Shown here: in pieces, positions 18,391 to 27,366 of the stretch
Layout of the letters: each line of letters begins with the position of its first letter
Numbering within the stretch: the first letter of the stretch is position 1
Source: Alphaproteobacteria bacterium
GTDB lineage: Bacteria > Pseudomonadota > Alphaproteobacteria > Micavibrionales > UBA2020
Length of the DNA stretch: 64,000 nucleotides
Direction of reading: 5' to 3'
Assembly: GCA_025934695.1 (NCBI GenBank)
Contig: JAICWS010000001.1
Span: 339,301 to 403,300, forward strand
Notes under the pieces: generated by a model
The model's input: the letters and a program-made list of their open reading frames with translations, nothing else
What the model was told of the DNA's origin: nothing
The model's database searches: none
Made by a program: the position numbers and the translations under genes

Positions 18391-19869
18391 ATGTTCGAAG
18401 TGCTCACCGCCGAAGAAATGAGAAAAGCCGATGCCGCCGCGATTGCGGGCGGCGTTCCGGGCATTCACCTCATGGAACAGGCCGGTTCCTCCGTCGCTAA
18501 GGCGATCGAAGACCGCTTCACGCCCGCTCCGGTGCTCGTGCTCTGCGGGCCCGGCAACAACGGCGGCGATGGATTTATCGCGGCGGCGCAGCTGCGCAAA
18601 TCCGGCCGCGCCGTGCGCGTCGCCTGTCTGGTGAAGAAGTCCGAACTCAAGGGCGATGCGGCGCTGGCCGCCAAACAATGGGAGGGCGAGGTCGAAAACC
18701 TCAACTCCAACCTGTCGCTGAAAGACACAGGCCTTGTCGTGGTCGCGATCTTCGCCACGGGGCTCAGCAAGCCGCCCGAGCCCGAGATCATCACGTTGTT
18801 CGACAAAATCCGGGCCAAGAAGATTCCGGTCGTCGCGGTCGACGTGCCGACCGGCCTCGACGCCACGACGGGCCATATTTTTCCCGGCACGCTGCAGGCC
18901 GATGTCACCATCACCTTCTGCCGCAAGAAGATCGCGCATGTGCTGCTGCCCGGGCGCGCGGCCTGCGGACGCGTCGAAGTCGCCCCCATCGACATTCCCG
19001 ACAAGACGGTGGCCGAGCTGAAGCCTGCGCTGTTCGAGAACCATCCGGGCCTGTGGGCCAAGGATTTCCCGTTGCCCAGGCACGACGCGCACAAATATGC
19101 GCGCGGGCACGGCATCGTCTACGGCGGCGCAAAACGCACCGGCGCCGCCTGCCTTGCCGCCGCCGCCGCGCAGAAAATCGGCGCTGGCCTTGTTTCCATC
19201 ACCAGCCGACCCGAAAGCCTCGGCACCTATCACGCCTATCGCGCGAGCATCATGATCGATGAATGGACGTCGCGCGATGATTTCAAGACCCTGCTGCGCG
19301 ACGAGCGGCGCAACGCCGTTGTGGCGGGCCCTGGCGCGGGCGCAGACGCGGCGCTGAAGGATGCGGTCGACGATATCCTGTCGTTCAACAAAGCCGCCGT
19401 CTTCGACGCCGATATCTTTACGCTGTTCAAGGATAATCCGAAGGATTTCTTCGCCAGGCTGTCGCCTGCCAGGCATGTGCTGACGCCGCATGAAGGCGAA
19501 TTCGCGCGCCTCTTCGGCGCCCTCGAGGGCAACAAGGTGGAACGCGCCCGCAAGGCGGCGAAGACCGCGAATGCGGTCGTTTTGCTCAAAGGGCCGGATA
19601 CCGTCATTGCCACGCCCGACGGCACGGCGGTCGTAAACACGAATGCCCCGCCCACCCTCGCCACGGCCGGGTCGGGGGATGTGCTGGCGGGCATGATTAT
19701 GGGACTCATGGCGCAGGGAATGACGCCGTTCGGAGCCGCCTGCGCGGGGGCTTGGCTGCACGGAGACGTCGCCCAGAATTATGGGCTCGGCCTGACGGCA
19801 GAAGACATAATTAGCCACTTGCCTCAGTCACTTAACAGATTATTCCAGTTGTCAAAACTGGATAGGTAA
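18391..19869 (+). CDS. nnr: Bifunctional NAD(P)H-hydrate epimerase/ADP-dependent dehydratase
   Basis: Repairs the hydrated, inactive forms of NADH and NADPH. The 492-residue protein has an N-terminal YjeF_N epimerase domain (MEQAGSSVAKAI, CGPGNNGGDGFIAA, VAVDVPTGLDATTG) and, from about residue 225, a ribokinase-like dehydratase domain (HKYARGHGIVYGG, VAGPGAGADAAL, LTPHEGEFARLFG, LLKGPDTVIATPDG, NTNAPPTLATAGSGDVLAG). It is divergent from the NAD-synthase-like gene. Linkage of nnr with glnB-glnA is common in alphaproteobacteria; here a tRNA and three genes lie between. Confidence 0.97.
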   Translation: MFEVLTAEEMRKADAAAIAGGVPGIHLMEQAGSSVAKAIEDRFTPAPVLVLCGPGNNGGDGFIAAAQLRKSGRAVRVACLVKKSELKGDAALAAKQWEGEVENLNSNLSLKDTGLVVVAIFATGLSKPPEPEIITLFDKIRAKKIPVVAVDVPTGLDATTGHIFPGTLQADVTITFCRKKIAHVLLPGRAACGRVEVAPIDIPDKTVAELKPALFENHPGLWAKDFPLPRHDAHKYARGHGIVYGGAKRTGAACLAAAAAQKIGAGLVSITSRPESLGTYHAYRASIMIDEWTSRDDFKTLLRDERRNAVVAGPGAGADAALKDAVDDILSFNKAAVFDADIFTLFKDNPKDFFARLSPARHVLTPHEGEFARLFGALEGNKVERARKAAKTANAVVLLKGPDTVIATPDGTAVVNTNAPPTLATAGSGDVLAGMIMGLMAQGMTPFGAACAGAWLHGDVAQNYGLGLTAEDIISHLPQSLNRLFQLSKLDR

Positions 19870-19939
19870 AATTTTAAATAATTCCCAAATTTCGTTCCCC
19901 TATGATATAATTAGAAGATAAAGTTGCCTGAGGGTTTCC

Positions 19940-22354
19940 ATGCAGCATCTGCAGGGTTTGGGGACAATGAAAACACCCGGACGGATGATCGACGGTATCG
20001 CCGCGCGATTCGTAAGGATCGCTCTCGCGATTGTCGTCGCCTGCTTCCTCTTCAGCCCGAAACAAGCCCACGCCCAGCCCGCCTCGACCCTCAGTACTCT
20101 GTTGCTTGCCGTTCAGGGCAATGCTGGGGCGCAGGCGACACTGGCAGGCGATCTCGGCATTCCTGGCGCCTATCCTTACGATGGGACAAACCCTGCGTTC
20201 ACGATAGCAGCCATTATGGCGACCATAGACCAAACTCTTGGTCAGGCGACCGACCCAACTTGCGGCGTCGCTCCCGACCCGCTGACGTGCGCCCAGGCCG
20301 CGGCAAACGAAATTACCGCCGCGCTTGCCAACGATCCCGTGGCGCTGAATGTTATCCAAAGCAGTATCGGCCCGACATTCTGGGATAACTATGTCGCTTC
20401 CAATCCTTATGTCATCGATACTTGCCCTCCCAGCGGATGTTTTGAGTATTTTTGGTTCCCTGGAACAGTAACATTTGCCCCGACGCCGCCGTACGATCCC
20501 TGGGGCAATTATAGGACGACCTTCTCGACGACGTTCAGCTATTTAGAGGCGGGCTCGAGCAACGTTTCGACGATGACGATCCTGAACGGGCTGTGCAATG
20601 GTGACGCGGCTGCCGTCAATACACTGAGCTCACTTGTCTACAATCCATTGGGCCCGACAACCCAGCCCTACCAAGGCCCGACCGGATCTTCTTTCCTGAG
20701 CGCGATTTTGCAGGGTCTCGGCGGCGGGCCGCCTCCCGTATTAGCCACGGCCTGCGCGACGTTGAACTCCGCCCTGAGCGGCAATACGGCCGCGAACTCG
20801 GCCATCAACCTTGCCATCGCCACGATCCTGTTCACCAACCAAAACATCACGCCGACCCAGTACACCCCGATTGTCCAGACCTGGCTGATGAATGTTCCGG
20901 TGACGCCAACGGGCCTGACCGGCTCGCCGCCGTCAATCCTGGTCAATCCGCCTGTTCCGCCGCCGCCGCCGCCCGGGCCCCTGCCGCCCGCGCCGCCGCC
21001 GCCCGCGCCTGTTCCGATTCCGCCCGGCCCGCCGATTCCGCCGGCGCCGCCGCTGCCGCCGGCACCGCCCACACCGCCGGCTCCGCCCGCCTCGCCTGCG
21101 CCTGTTCCGGCGCCTGCGCCGCCGCCTGTCGGCCAAGCTGGCCCCACTGAAGATTCCGAGCCCACCAACGGCTGCACCAGCGGCACCGCGCCGCTCACCG
21201 GCAGCTTCGGCTATAACGGCGGCGATCCCTGCATCGAGACGGAAGACATCCTGCAGATGACCAACGACACGACTTTCTGGGATATCGCCGGCCAGCAATT
21301 CGTCCAACACGTGAACGACTGGTTCGACAACGAGATGCTGCCCGCGATGAAAGACATGACGGCCCAGCTTTCGGCGAGCGTCGTCGACCAGGCGCGCCAG
21401 ATGGGCACCGCGATGGACAGCCATAACCTGAGCAAAAACGCCCGCATGCTCCAGGATTACGAGTTGCAGGAGAAGAAGAAGATCCAGCCGAACGAACATT
21501 CATGCGTTCCGGCGACCTCGGTTCACGCGCAGTCGCAGACGCTGAGCACGTCGAATGCCCTCGAAGCCGGTTTCCGTTACACCGGCAACCAGCGCGCCGG
21601 CAACGCGCCGGGCCAGGCGGGCGCGTCAAGCCCCGCCAAGGACCAGCTGCAGCGCTGGAATGACTTCTGCAAGTACTTCCTCGACACCGACACGAACGCG
21701 GGCCTGAACTCCTGCCCGAGCCCCTCGACCGCCGGCACCATTCCGAACGGCGACATCGACGTCGAGGGCGTGCTGATGCAGGACACCATCGACCTCGCGA
21801 ACGCCGACCAGTTCCATGCCGTCGAGACTATCATGGACAACCTCGTCCAGCCGGATACCGACGAAGTGCTGCCGGACAACGTCGTCGACTCTCCGTCGGG
21901 CCAGGAACTTATCCTCAAGCGCGAGCATATCAAGGCGGTCCGTAACCTCGCTTATGACGTGATCGGCGGCATCATTTCCCGCCGCGCCTCCATCCCGATG
22001 GGCGGCAACAGCGTCGCCGCCAAGATCGGCGAAATCCGCACCCGCGCCGGCGTGGATCCGTCACGCATCTCGGGCTCGGGAGCGACGGGCGCCGCGCAGG
22101 AACCCAGCTATAACGAAATCATGCTGGCCCTGACCAAGGAGCGCTTCTTCGACCCTGAATACTATGCCCGCATGGCAAACGAAGGCGGCGCGCTGAAGCA
22201 GGAAGAGACCTCGCTGAACGCCTATACGACCATCACGCTGCAGGACATCTACAAGCTGCAGGAGCAGATCAATGCGCTCCTCGCCGCCCGCGCCGCGATG
22301 AAGTTCGAGAAGCAGCCGGAGAATCCGCAGTACGAGTCAGCGCCGACCCGCTAG
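19940..22354 (+). CDS. Large exported protein with Pro-rich hinge; conserved-looking C-terminal half
   Basis: An 804-residue protein I do not recognise. A signal peptide ends at QAHAQ near residue 46. Residues 46-335 are Ala/Thr/Asn-rich with several Cys. Residues 336-396 are almost wholly Pro with Ala, Gly and Val. Residues 400-804 are richer in charged residues: an amphipathic helix (NDWFDNEMLPAMKDMTAQL), a Cys-containing region (WNDFCKYFLDTDTNAGLNSC) and a terminal coiled-coil-like helix (DIYKLQEQINALLAARAAM). The architecture recalls periplasmic parts of secretion or conjugation machines, but no secretion genes are nearby. TATAAT at 19906-19911 may be its -10. ATG 19967 after GGGGA is an alternative start. 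Confidence 0.75.
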   Translation: MQHLQGLGTMKTPGRMIDGIAARFVRIALAIVVACFLFSPKQAHAQPASTLSTLLLAVQGNAGAQATLAGDLGIPGAYPYDGTNPAFTIAAIMATIDQTLGQATDPTCGVAPDPLTCAQAAANEITAALANDPVALNVIQSSIGPTFWDNYVASNPYVIDTCPPSGCFEYFWFPGTVTFAPTPPYDPWGNYRTTFSTTFSYLEAGSSNVSTMTILNGLCNGDAAAVNTLSSLVYNPLGPTTQPYQGPTGSSFLSAILQGLGGGPPPVLATACATLNSALSGNTAANSAINLAIATILFTNQNITPTQYTPIVQTWLMNVPVTPTGLTGSPPSILVNPPVPPPPPPGPLPPAPPPPAPVPIPPGPPIPPAPPLPPAPPTPPAPPASPAPVPAPAPPPVGQAGPTEDSEPTNGCTSGTAPLTGSFGYNGGDPCIETEDILQMTNDTTFWDIAGQQFVQHVNDWFDNEMLPAMKDMTAQLSASVVDQARQMGTAMDSHNLSKNARMLQDYELQEKKKIQPNEHSCVPATSVHAQSQTLSTSNALEAGFRYTGNQRAGNAPGQAGASSPAKDQLQRWNDFCKYFLDTDTNAGLNSCPSPSTAGTIPNGDIDVEGVLMQDTIDLANADQFHAVETIMDNLVQPDTDEVLPDNVVDSPSGQELILKREHIKAVRNLAYDVIGGIISRRASIPMGGNSVAAKIGEIRTRAGVDPSRISGSGATGAAQEPSYNEIMLALTKERFFDPEYYARMANEGGALKQEETSLNAYTTITLQDIYKLQEQINALLAARAAMKFEKQPENPQYESAPTR

Positions 22355-22392
22355 GCCAATCGCCTTACTCCAATCTGATTTGCTGAAAAGCC

Positions 22393-23478
22393 TTAACCCA
22401 AATATTGCCTGGGATCGATGGTCTCTTTTCCGCGGCGGACTTCGAAATGAAGCTGAGAATGCGCAACCGTGCCCGTCGAGCCGACGGAGCCGATGGGCTG
22501 CCCGCGCACGACGTGCATGCCCTGGCGCACGCTGACCGAGTTCATATGGGCATAGGCCGTGATCATCCCCCCGCCATGGCGGATCAGGACGAGGTTGCCA
22601 TAGCTCTGCAGCGTATGGCCGACATAGGCGACGGTGCCGTCCGCCGCCGCCAGCACGGGCGTTCCCCGCGGCGCCGCGATGTTGATGCCATCGTTGTACA
22701 TGCCGCCGTCCTTGGGACCGTAACTGGAAATGACCTCGCCCTTGACGGGCCAGATGAAGCCCGGGCGATGCGACACGGCGACAATGGGCGCGAGCGGCGC
22801 CGCCGGCGCCTGCGAATGAATGAGCGGCGACGGCGCGAAAGGATCGGCCTTCGGCCTGGCATCTTCTTTTGCGATGCGGCTGACCATGGCCGAAAACAGA
22901 GACGGGCCCGGTTTCTTCAGGAGCCTGACATGATCGGCGCTCTGCGAGGAGGCTGCCTCTTCCGCAACCGGCGACGGCGTATCATGCGCCGCTATGACTT
23001 CCGGCTGCGGTTTGGCCACCTCTGCCGAAACCTGCTGATGCGCCGCCTCGACATGCGCGTGTGCGTTCGCGTTAGGGATATGCAGCACCTGCCCATGGCG
23101 CAGGTGATAAGGCGCATGCAGGTGGTTGGCGCCGGCGATGGCTTCGGCCGAGACGCCGTACATGCGCGCAATACCGTACAGCGTGTCGGTGCGCGCGACC
23201 ACATATTCCCGCGGCATCGGCAGCACCAGGCGCTTGCCCACCGTCAGATGGTAAGGCTTATGCAGGTGGTTCATCGCCGCGATTTCTTCGACCTGCAGGT
23301 GATAAAGCCGGGCGATCCTCTCGATGGAGTCGCCGGGCCGGACCGTCACTGCCCCGTTGCGGGACGGCGTCGCGACGCCGAAGTTCACGACCGGCGCGGG
23401 CGCAGCAGACGCAGTTCCGCAGGCCAGCCAGGCGGCCAGTGCGGTGGAAAGGAACATGAGATGGCGTCTCGTCTTCAT
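22393..23478 (-). CDS. LysM and degenerate LytM (M23) domain protein, NlpD-like
   Basis: A 361-residue exported protein. After a signal peptide come two LysM peptidoglycan-binding repeats (GDSIERIARLYHLQVEEIAAMNHL and TDTLYGIARMYGVSAEAIAGANHL, each about 44 residues), a low-complexity linker and a C-terminal M23/LytM domain (about residues 240-361). In that domain the first metal ligands are replaced: the usual HxGxD is NDGIN, while AYAHM and LHFEVR remain. This is the pattern of NlpD/EnvC, which activate amidases during cell division instead of cutting peptidoglycan. It is last in the serS-surE-pcm run, as nlpD often follows pcm and surE. Confidence 0.88.
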   Translation of the reverse strand: MKTRRHLMFLSTALAAWLACGTASAAPAPVVNFGVATPSRNGAVTVRPGDSIERIARLYHLQVEEIAAMNHLHKPYHLTVGKRLVLPMPREYVVARTDTLYGIARMYGVSAEAIAGANHLHAPYHLRHGQVLHIPNANAHAHVEAAHQQVSAEVAKPQPEVIAAHDTPSPVAEEAASSQSADHVRLLKKPGPSLFSAMVSRIAKEDARPKADPFAPSPLIHSQAPAAPLAPIVAVSHRPGFIWPVKGEVISSYGPKDGGMYNDGINIAAPRGTPVLAAADGTVAYVGHTLQSYGNLVLIRHGGGMITAYAHMNSVSVRQGMHVVRGQPIGSVGSTGTVAHSQLHFEVRRGKETIDPRQYLG

Positions 23479-23487
23479 GCCGAAACC

Positions 23488-24207
23488 TTAAGCCGGTTGA
23501 AGCGCCTGCCCGGGTCTAAAAAAAAATTCGCCGTCGGCGTCCCGCTCCGCAGGCGACGGCTCGGGCTCATTGCGCGCGACATTCGGAAGCAAGGGAACAA
23601 ATCTCACGGGCATCAGCTGCTGGTACGCATATTCGTCGCCGTGTCGCGTGATGCGATAGATATACTGGCTCGACTTATCGCGGCCCATCGGGATGATCAT
23701 GATCCCGCCTTCGGCCATCTGGTCGAGCAACGGCTGCGGCGGCTGGTCGCTCGCGGCGGCGGTCACGATGATGCGGTCGAAAGGCGCTTGTTCGATCCAG
23801 CCCTTCATGCCGTCCGCGATCTTGGCGGTCAGGTTGCGGATCTTCAGCTCATTGAAGCGCTGCTCGGCCAAAATTAACAACGGCTTGTGCCGCTCAATGC
23901 TATAGACGCGGCGGCACAGTTTGGCCAGGATCGCGGCCTGGTAGCCGGAGCCGGTGCCGATCTCCAGCACCTTGTGCCGGTCGTTCACGCGCAGCTCCTG
24001 CGTCATATAGGCGACAACCAATGGCTGGCTGATCGTCTGGCCGCGCTCGATGGGGAGCGCCATGTCTTCATAGGCCTGGTCGTGGAACATCGGCGGGATA
24101 AAGGCTTCGCGCGGCACCCGCTCGATGGCGGCAAGGACGGTCGTGTCGGTGATGCCGCTTTTACGCAGCTTCATGATGAGGCGGATTTTTCTCGCCAGCA
24201 GGCTCAC
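23488..24207 (-). CDS. pcm: Protein-L-isoaspartate O-methyltransferase
   Basis: Methylates isoaspartyl residues to start repair of aged proteins. The 239-residue sequence has the family N-terminus (VLAAIERVPREAFIPP), GQTISQPLVVAYMTQ, and SAM-binding motif I as VLEIGTGSGYQAAILA, then VTAAASDQPPQPLLDQMAEGG. The C-terminus (PSPAERDADGEFFFRPG) is a short charged extension. It overlaps surE by 4 bp and is 9 nt upstream of the LysM/LytM gene. Confidence 0.96.
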   Translation of the reverse strand: MSLLARKIRLIMKLRKSGITDTTVLAAIERVPREAFIPPMFHDQAYEDMALPIERGQTISQPLVVAYMTQELRVNDRHKVLEIGTGSGYQAAILAKLCRRVYSIERHKPLLILAEQRFNELKIRNLTAKIADGMKGWIEQAPFDRIIVTAAASDQPPQPLLDQMAEGGIMIIPMGRDKSSQYIYRITRHGDEYAYQQLMPVRFVPLLPNVARNEPEPSPAERDADGEFFFRPGQALQPA

Positions 24208-24992
24208 TTAAAGACCTCTTCAAGCTGTTTAAGCGTTGGGTGATGCGTCAGGTTCAGCGAGAGCGGCGTAATCGTCACATGCCCCGCGGCCAGCGCGCCC
24301 ATATCGAGGTTCTGGTCGTGCTCGTCCCGCGCCGGCGGCGGCCCGATCCAGAAGTAAGGACGCCCGCGCGGATCGACGGAGTTGACCATTTCCTGCTTCT
24401 CCATGCTGTAATGGCCCTGGCGAACGACGCGGATCTGCGGCTTGATGCCGGCGGAACCGTGCGGGAAGTTCACGCTCATCAGCACGTTGTGCTCCCAGCT
24501 GCGGCCCTGGAAGGCATGCAGGACGCGCGGCAGATATTCTCGCGCGATGGTCCAGTCGGGCTTGCCGCCCGCCTCGTCATAGTCCTGGCTGCAGGCGATG
24601 GCGGGAATGCCCATCAGCGTGGCCTCGATGGCCGCCGCGATGGTGCCGGAATAGGTCACATCGTCCGCCGTATTCTGGCCGTGGTTGATGCCGGAGAGAA
24701 CAAGATGCGGGCGAAAATCATGCATCACCTTCTGGACGCCAACGAGGACAGAATCCGTGGGCGTGCCATAGACCGAATAATGGCGCTTGTCGTATTCCTT
24801 CATGCGCAGCGGCATGTGGATGGTGAGCGAATGCCCCGCCGCCGACTGCTGCGTTTCGGGCGCCACGACCCAGACGTGGGGCGTGATCGAGGAGACGATC
24901 TCTTCCAGCACCTTGATGCCCTCGGCATGGATGCTGTCATCGTTCGAAATCAGGATCCGCGCGTCGGAAAGTTTCTTGGGAAATTCAAGCAT
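24204..24992 (-). CDS. surE: 5'/3'-nucleotidase SurE
   Basis: Metal-dependent nucleoside monophosphate phosphatase. The 262-residue sequence shows [17 protein letters not shown] (metal-binding DD near the N-terminus), [25 protein letters not shown] and [22 protein letters not shown], all family hallmarks. It overlaps serS by 8 bp and pcm by 4 bp, so the three are translated from one message. The conserved surE-pcm pairing supports a protein- or metabolite-repair role. Confidence 0.97.
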   Translation of the reverse strand: MLEFPKKLSDARILISNDDSIHAEGIKVLEEIVSSITPHVWVVAPETQQSAAGHSLTIHMPLRMKEYDKRHYSVYGTPTDSVLVGVQKVMHDFRPHLVLSGINHGQNTADDVTYSGTIAAAIEATLMGIPAIACSQDYDEAGGKPDWTIAREYLPRVLHAFQGRSWEHNVLMSVNFPHGSAGIKPQIRVVRQGHYSMEKQEMVNSVDPRGRPYFWIGPPPARDEHDQNLDMGALAAGHVTITPLSLNLTHHPTLKQLEEVFK

Positions 24993-26289
24993 TCGCCACC
25001 TTCCCCGCCTTCTTCTGCGCGACGGGTTCGAGCTTCGTGATGCCGCCCATGTAAGGCTTCAACGCCTCGGGGATCACGACGCTGCCGTCGGGCTGCTGAT
25101 AGTTCTCCAGCACCGCAATCAGGCAGCGGCCGACCGCGACGCCGGAACCGTTGAGCGTATGCACATATTTCGTCGCCTTGTCGCCTTCTTTCTTGTAGCG
25201 CGCCATCATCCGGCGCGCCTGGAAGTCCCAACAGTTGGAGCAGCTGGAGATTTCGCGATAGGCATTCTGGCCCGGCAGGAAGACTTCGATGTCGTAAGTC
25301 TTGCGCGCCGAAAAGCCCATGTCGCCGGTGCAAAGCGTGACCGTGCGATAGGCGAGATCGAGTTTTTTGAGGATCGTTTCGGCGCAGCCGACCATGCGCT
25401 CCAGCTCTTCCATCGACTTGTCTTCGGCGGTGACGCTGACGAGTTCGACCTTGTAGAACTGGTGCTGGCGGATCATGCCGCGCGTATCCTTGCCGGCCGC
25501 GCCCGCTTCGGAGCGGAAGCACGGCGTCATGGCCGTCAGACGCAACGGTAGCTCATCGGTATTCACGATGGAATTGAGAACAACGTTCGTCAGCGAGACC
25601 TCGGAGGTAGGGATCATCCAGAGGCCTGCCGTGGTTTTGAACAGATCGTCCGAGAATTTCGGCAGCTGGCCGGTGCCGTAAAGGGCTTCGTCCTTCACGA
25701 GCAGCGGCACGCCCATTTCGATGTAGCCATGTTCCTGCGTGTGCGTGTCGAGCATGAATTGCGCGAGCGCGCGTTCGAGGCGCGCGACGCCTTTCTTGAG
25801 CAGCACGAAGCGCGTGCCGGACATCTTGGCCGCAGTTTCGAAATCCATGCCGTCGAGCCCCTCGCCGATAGCGACATGGTCGCGCGCGCTGTTCAGGCGG
25901 CGCGGCTCGCCGATGCGGCGCACTTCGACGTTGTCGTCGCTGCTTTTGCCGTCGGGAACCGTCTTGTCGGGGATATTGGGCAGCAGGGCCAGGAACTTGT
26001 TCAGCTCCTCGCCGTATTTCTTTTCTTCTTCCTCGAGCCTGGCGATGCGGTCCTTATAGCCCGCGACCTCGGCCATAATCTTGGACGCGTCTTCGCCCTT
26101 GGATTTCAGGATACCGATCTGCTTGGAGCTTTCGTTGCGCTTAGATTGCAGGTCCTGCGCCTCGGTCATCAGCGCGCGGCGCTTTTCATCGAGCTCGATG
26201 ATCTTGGGCGTCTGCGGCTCCATGCCGCGGCGCTTCCAGCCGGAATCAAAATAGTCGGGGTTTTCCCGAATGAGTTTCAAGTCGAACAT
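24985..26289 (-). CDS. serS: Seryl-tRNA synthetase
   Basis: Class II synthetase charging tRNA-Ser. The 434-residue protein has the long N-terminal coiled-coil arm (about residues 30-100), class II motif 2 ([20 protein letters not shown]), [10 protein letters not shown] for the serine pocket, and motif 3 ([18 protein letters not shown]). It starts [14 protein letters not shown], a canonical SerS N-terminus. It is the first gene of a minus-strand operon with surE, pcm and the LytM protein. A palindromic repeat lies about 95 nt upstream. Confidence 0.98.
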   Translation of the reverse strand: MFDLKLIRENPDYFDSGWKRRGMEPQTPKIIELDEKRRALMTEAQDLQSKRNESSKQIGILKSKGEDASKIMAEVAGYKDRIARLEEEEKKYGEELNKFLALLPNIPDKTVPDGKSSDDNVEVRRIGEPRRLNSARDHVAIGEGLDGMDFETAAKMSGTRFVLLKKGVARLERALAQFMLDTHTQEHGYIEMGVPLLVKDEALYGTGQLPKFSDDLFKTTAGLWMIPTSEVSLTNVVLNSIVNTDELPLRLTAMTPCFRSEAGAAGKDTRGMIRQHQFYKVELVSVTAEDKSMEELERMVGCAETILKKLDLAYRTVTLCTGDMGFSARKTYDIEVFLPGQNAYREISSCSNCWDFQARRMMARYKKEGDKATKYVHTLNGSGVAVGRCLIAVLENYQQPDGSVVIPEALKPYMGGITKLEPVAQKKAGKVANA

Positions 26290-26382
26290 AATGCTTTCTC
26301 AAAAGTGTATGGATTTTGGCCCCAGTCCCCAATCACTTTAAATATAAGGCTTTTTCTGAATCCGGTCTAGTCTCTCAACTCT

Positions 26383-26456
26383 CGTCATTCCAGCGAAAGC
26401 GGGGATCCACCGCGTCTCATAAGCTCTGTGGATTCCCGCTTGCGCGGGAATGACAG
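26383..26456. repeat. Paired palindromic intergenic repeat (copy 3)
   Basis: The left arm CGTCATTCCAGCGAAAGCGG and the right arm CGCTTGCGCGGGAATGACAG enclose GGATCCA/TGGATTC complementarity. It lies between divergent serS and the first hydrolase gene, so it may overlap their promoters. Confidence 0.75.
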
Positions 26457-26471
26457 CAAGAGGTTGACTCC

Positions 26472-27308
26472 ATGGCGGATTTCCGTAGGGTAAACCCATT
26501 CAAAAATAAGAGTTTCATGACAGCGCCTTCGAACTGGCATCACGAGGACGGCTTTGAATTCGCGCTTTTCCCGGCGAAGAACGGAAAGGCGAAGCAGCTC
26601 GTCGTCGTCCTGCACGGCCACGGCAGCAACGCGAAAAACTGGGAAGAGCACGCAAAGCAGATGCAGACCGATATGCCGGATGCGGACGTCATCACCGTCC
26701 AGGGCCCGGTCAAACTGCCGCTCGGGCCCGACGGCGTGCAGGGTTATTCCTGGACGTCTTATCAAGGTCCGATGGTCCGGCAGGTCAAAGAGACGCTCAC
26801 GCTCGTTTTTAACAGGTTGCCTGTCGCCGATAAGCTCAACCGCTTCCTCGACAATCAGTTAAAGAAACGCGGGCTTGACGATGATCATCTTGGACTTGTC
26901 GGCTCATCAATGGGCAGCATCGCGGCGCTGCAGACCGCCCTGTCGCGCAAGAAAGCCATCGCCGGGCTCGTCTCCCATTCCGGCGCGCTGCTGCCTTTCA
27001 CCAAAGTGCGAAGCAAGCCGGATATCCTTTTGATCATGGGCGGAAAGGACGAAGTTTTCAGCAAGCCGCAACCGGCGTCGAAAAAGGGGATGAAGCGCGC
27101 CTTCAATAAACTGGCGCATCATTTCAGCGTCCAGCACCCGGAAACGCTGCGGCGCTTGCGTAAGAAGCACATTCCCTTTACCGAAAAATTCTATCCCGAC
27201 ATGAAACACGAGACGACGCCCGACAGCATTGCGGCCGGAAATACGTTTCTTATCAGTTGCTTTAAGAACAAAGATAAAGCAAAACCTCAGCCGCCCAAGC
27301 CGCGTTGA
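26472..27308 (+). CDS. Serine hydrolase, phospholipase/carboxylesterase-like (copy 1)
   Basis: An alpha/beta-hydrolase of up to 278 residues. Visible features are QLVVVLHGHGSNAKNWEEH (oxyanion region), the nucleophile elbow GLVGSSMGSIAAL, and DILLIMGGKDEVF and MKHETTPDS, which would supply the catalytic Asp and His. The organisation matches the phospholipase/carboxylesterase (YpfH/EstB) family. ATG 26517 would give an N-terminus aligned with the neighbouring paralogue and is a strong alternative start. No signal peptide is visible. It is followed by a paralogue after 58 nt, so a tandem duplication is likely. Substrate is unknown. Confidence 0.85.
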   Translation: MADFRRVNPFKNKSFMTAPSNWHHEDGFEFALFPAKNGKAKQLVVVLHGHGSNAKNWEEHAKQMQTDMPDADVITVQGPVKLPLGPDGVQGYSWTSYQGPMVRQVKETLTLVFNRLPVADKLNRFLDNQLKKRGLDDDHLGLVGSSMGSIAALQTALSRKKAIAGLVSHSGALLPFTKVRSKPDILLIMGGKDEVFSKPQPASKKGMKRAFNKLAHHFSVQHPETLRRLRKKHIPFTEKFYPDMKHETTPDSIAAGNTFLISCFKNKDKAKPQPPKPR

Positions 27309-27366
27309 ACGCGCCCGGGATTGACGCTCACCCGGCGCTTCGCTACCCTTTTTCAGGGTTATCCGC

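Noticed and set aside
18364..19818. 484-residue minus-strand frame over nnr
   Set aside because: Antisense shadow from high-GC codon usage; the plus strand encodes clear Nnr domains.
22405..23877. 490-residue plus-strand frame over the LytM and pcm genes
   Set aside because: Runs across two clear minus-strand genes; no domain and a Met/Arg/Asp-biased shadow composition.
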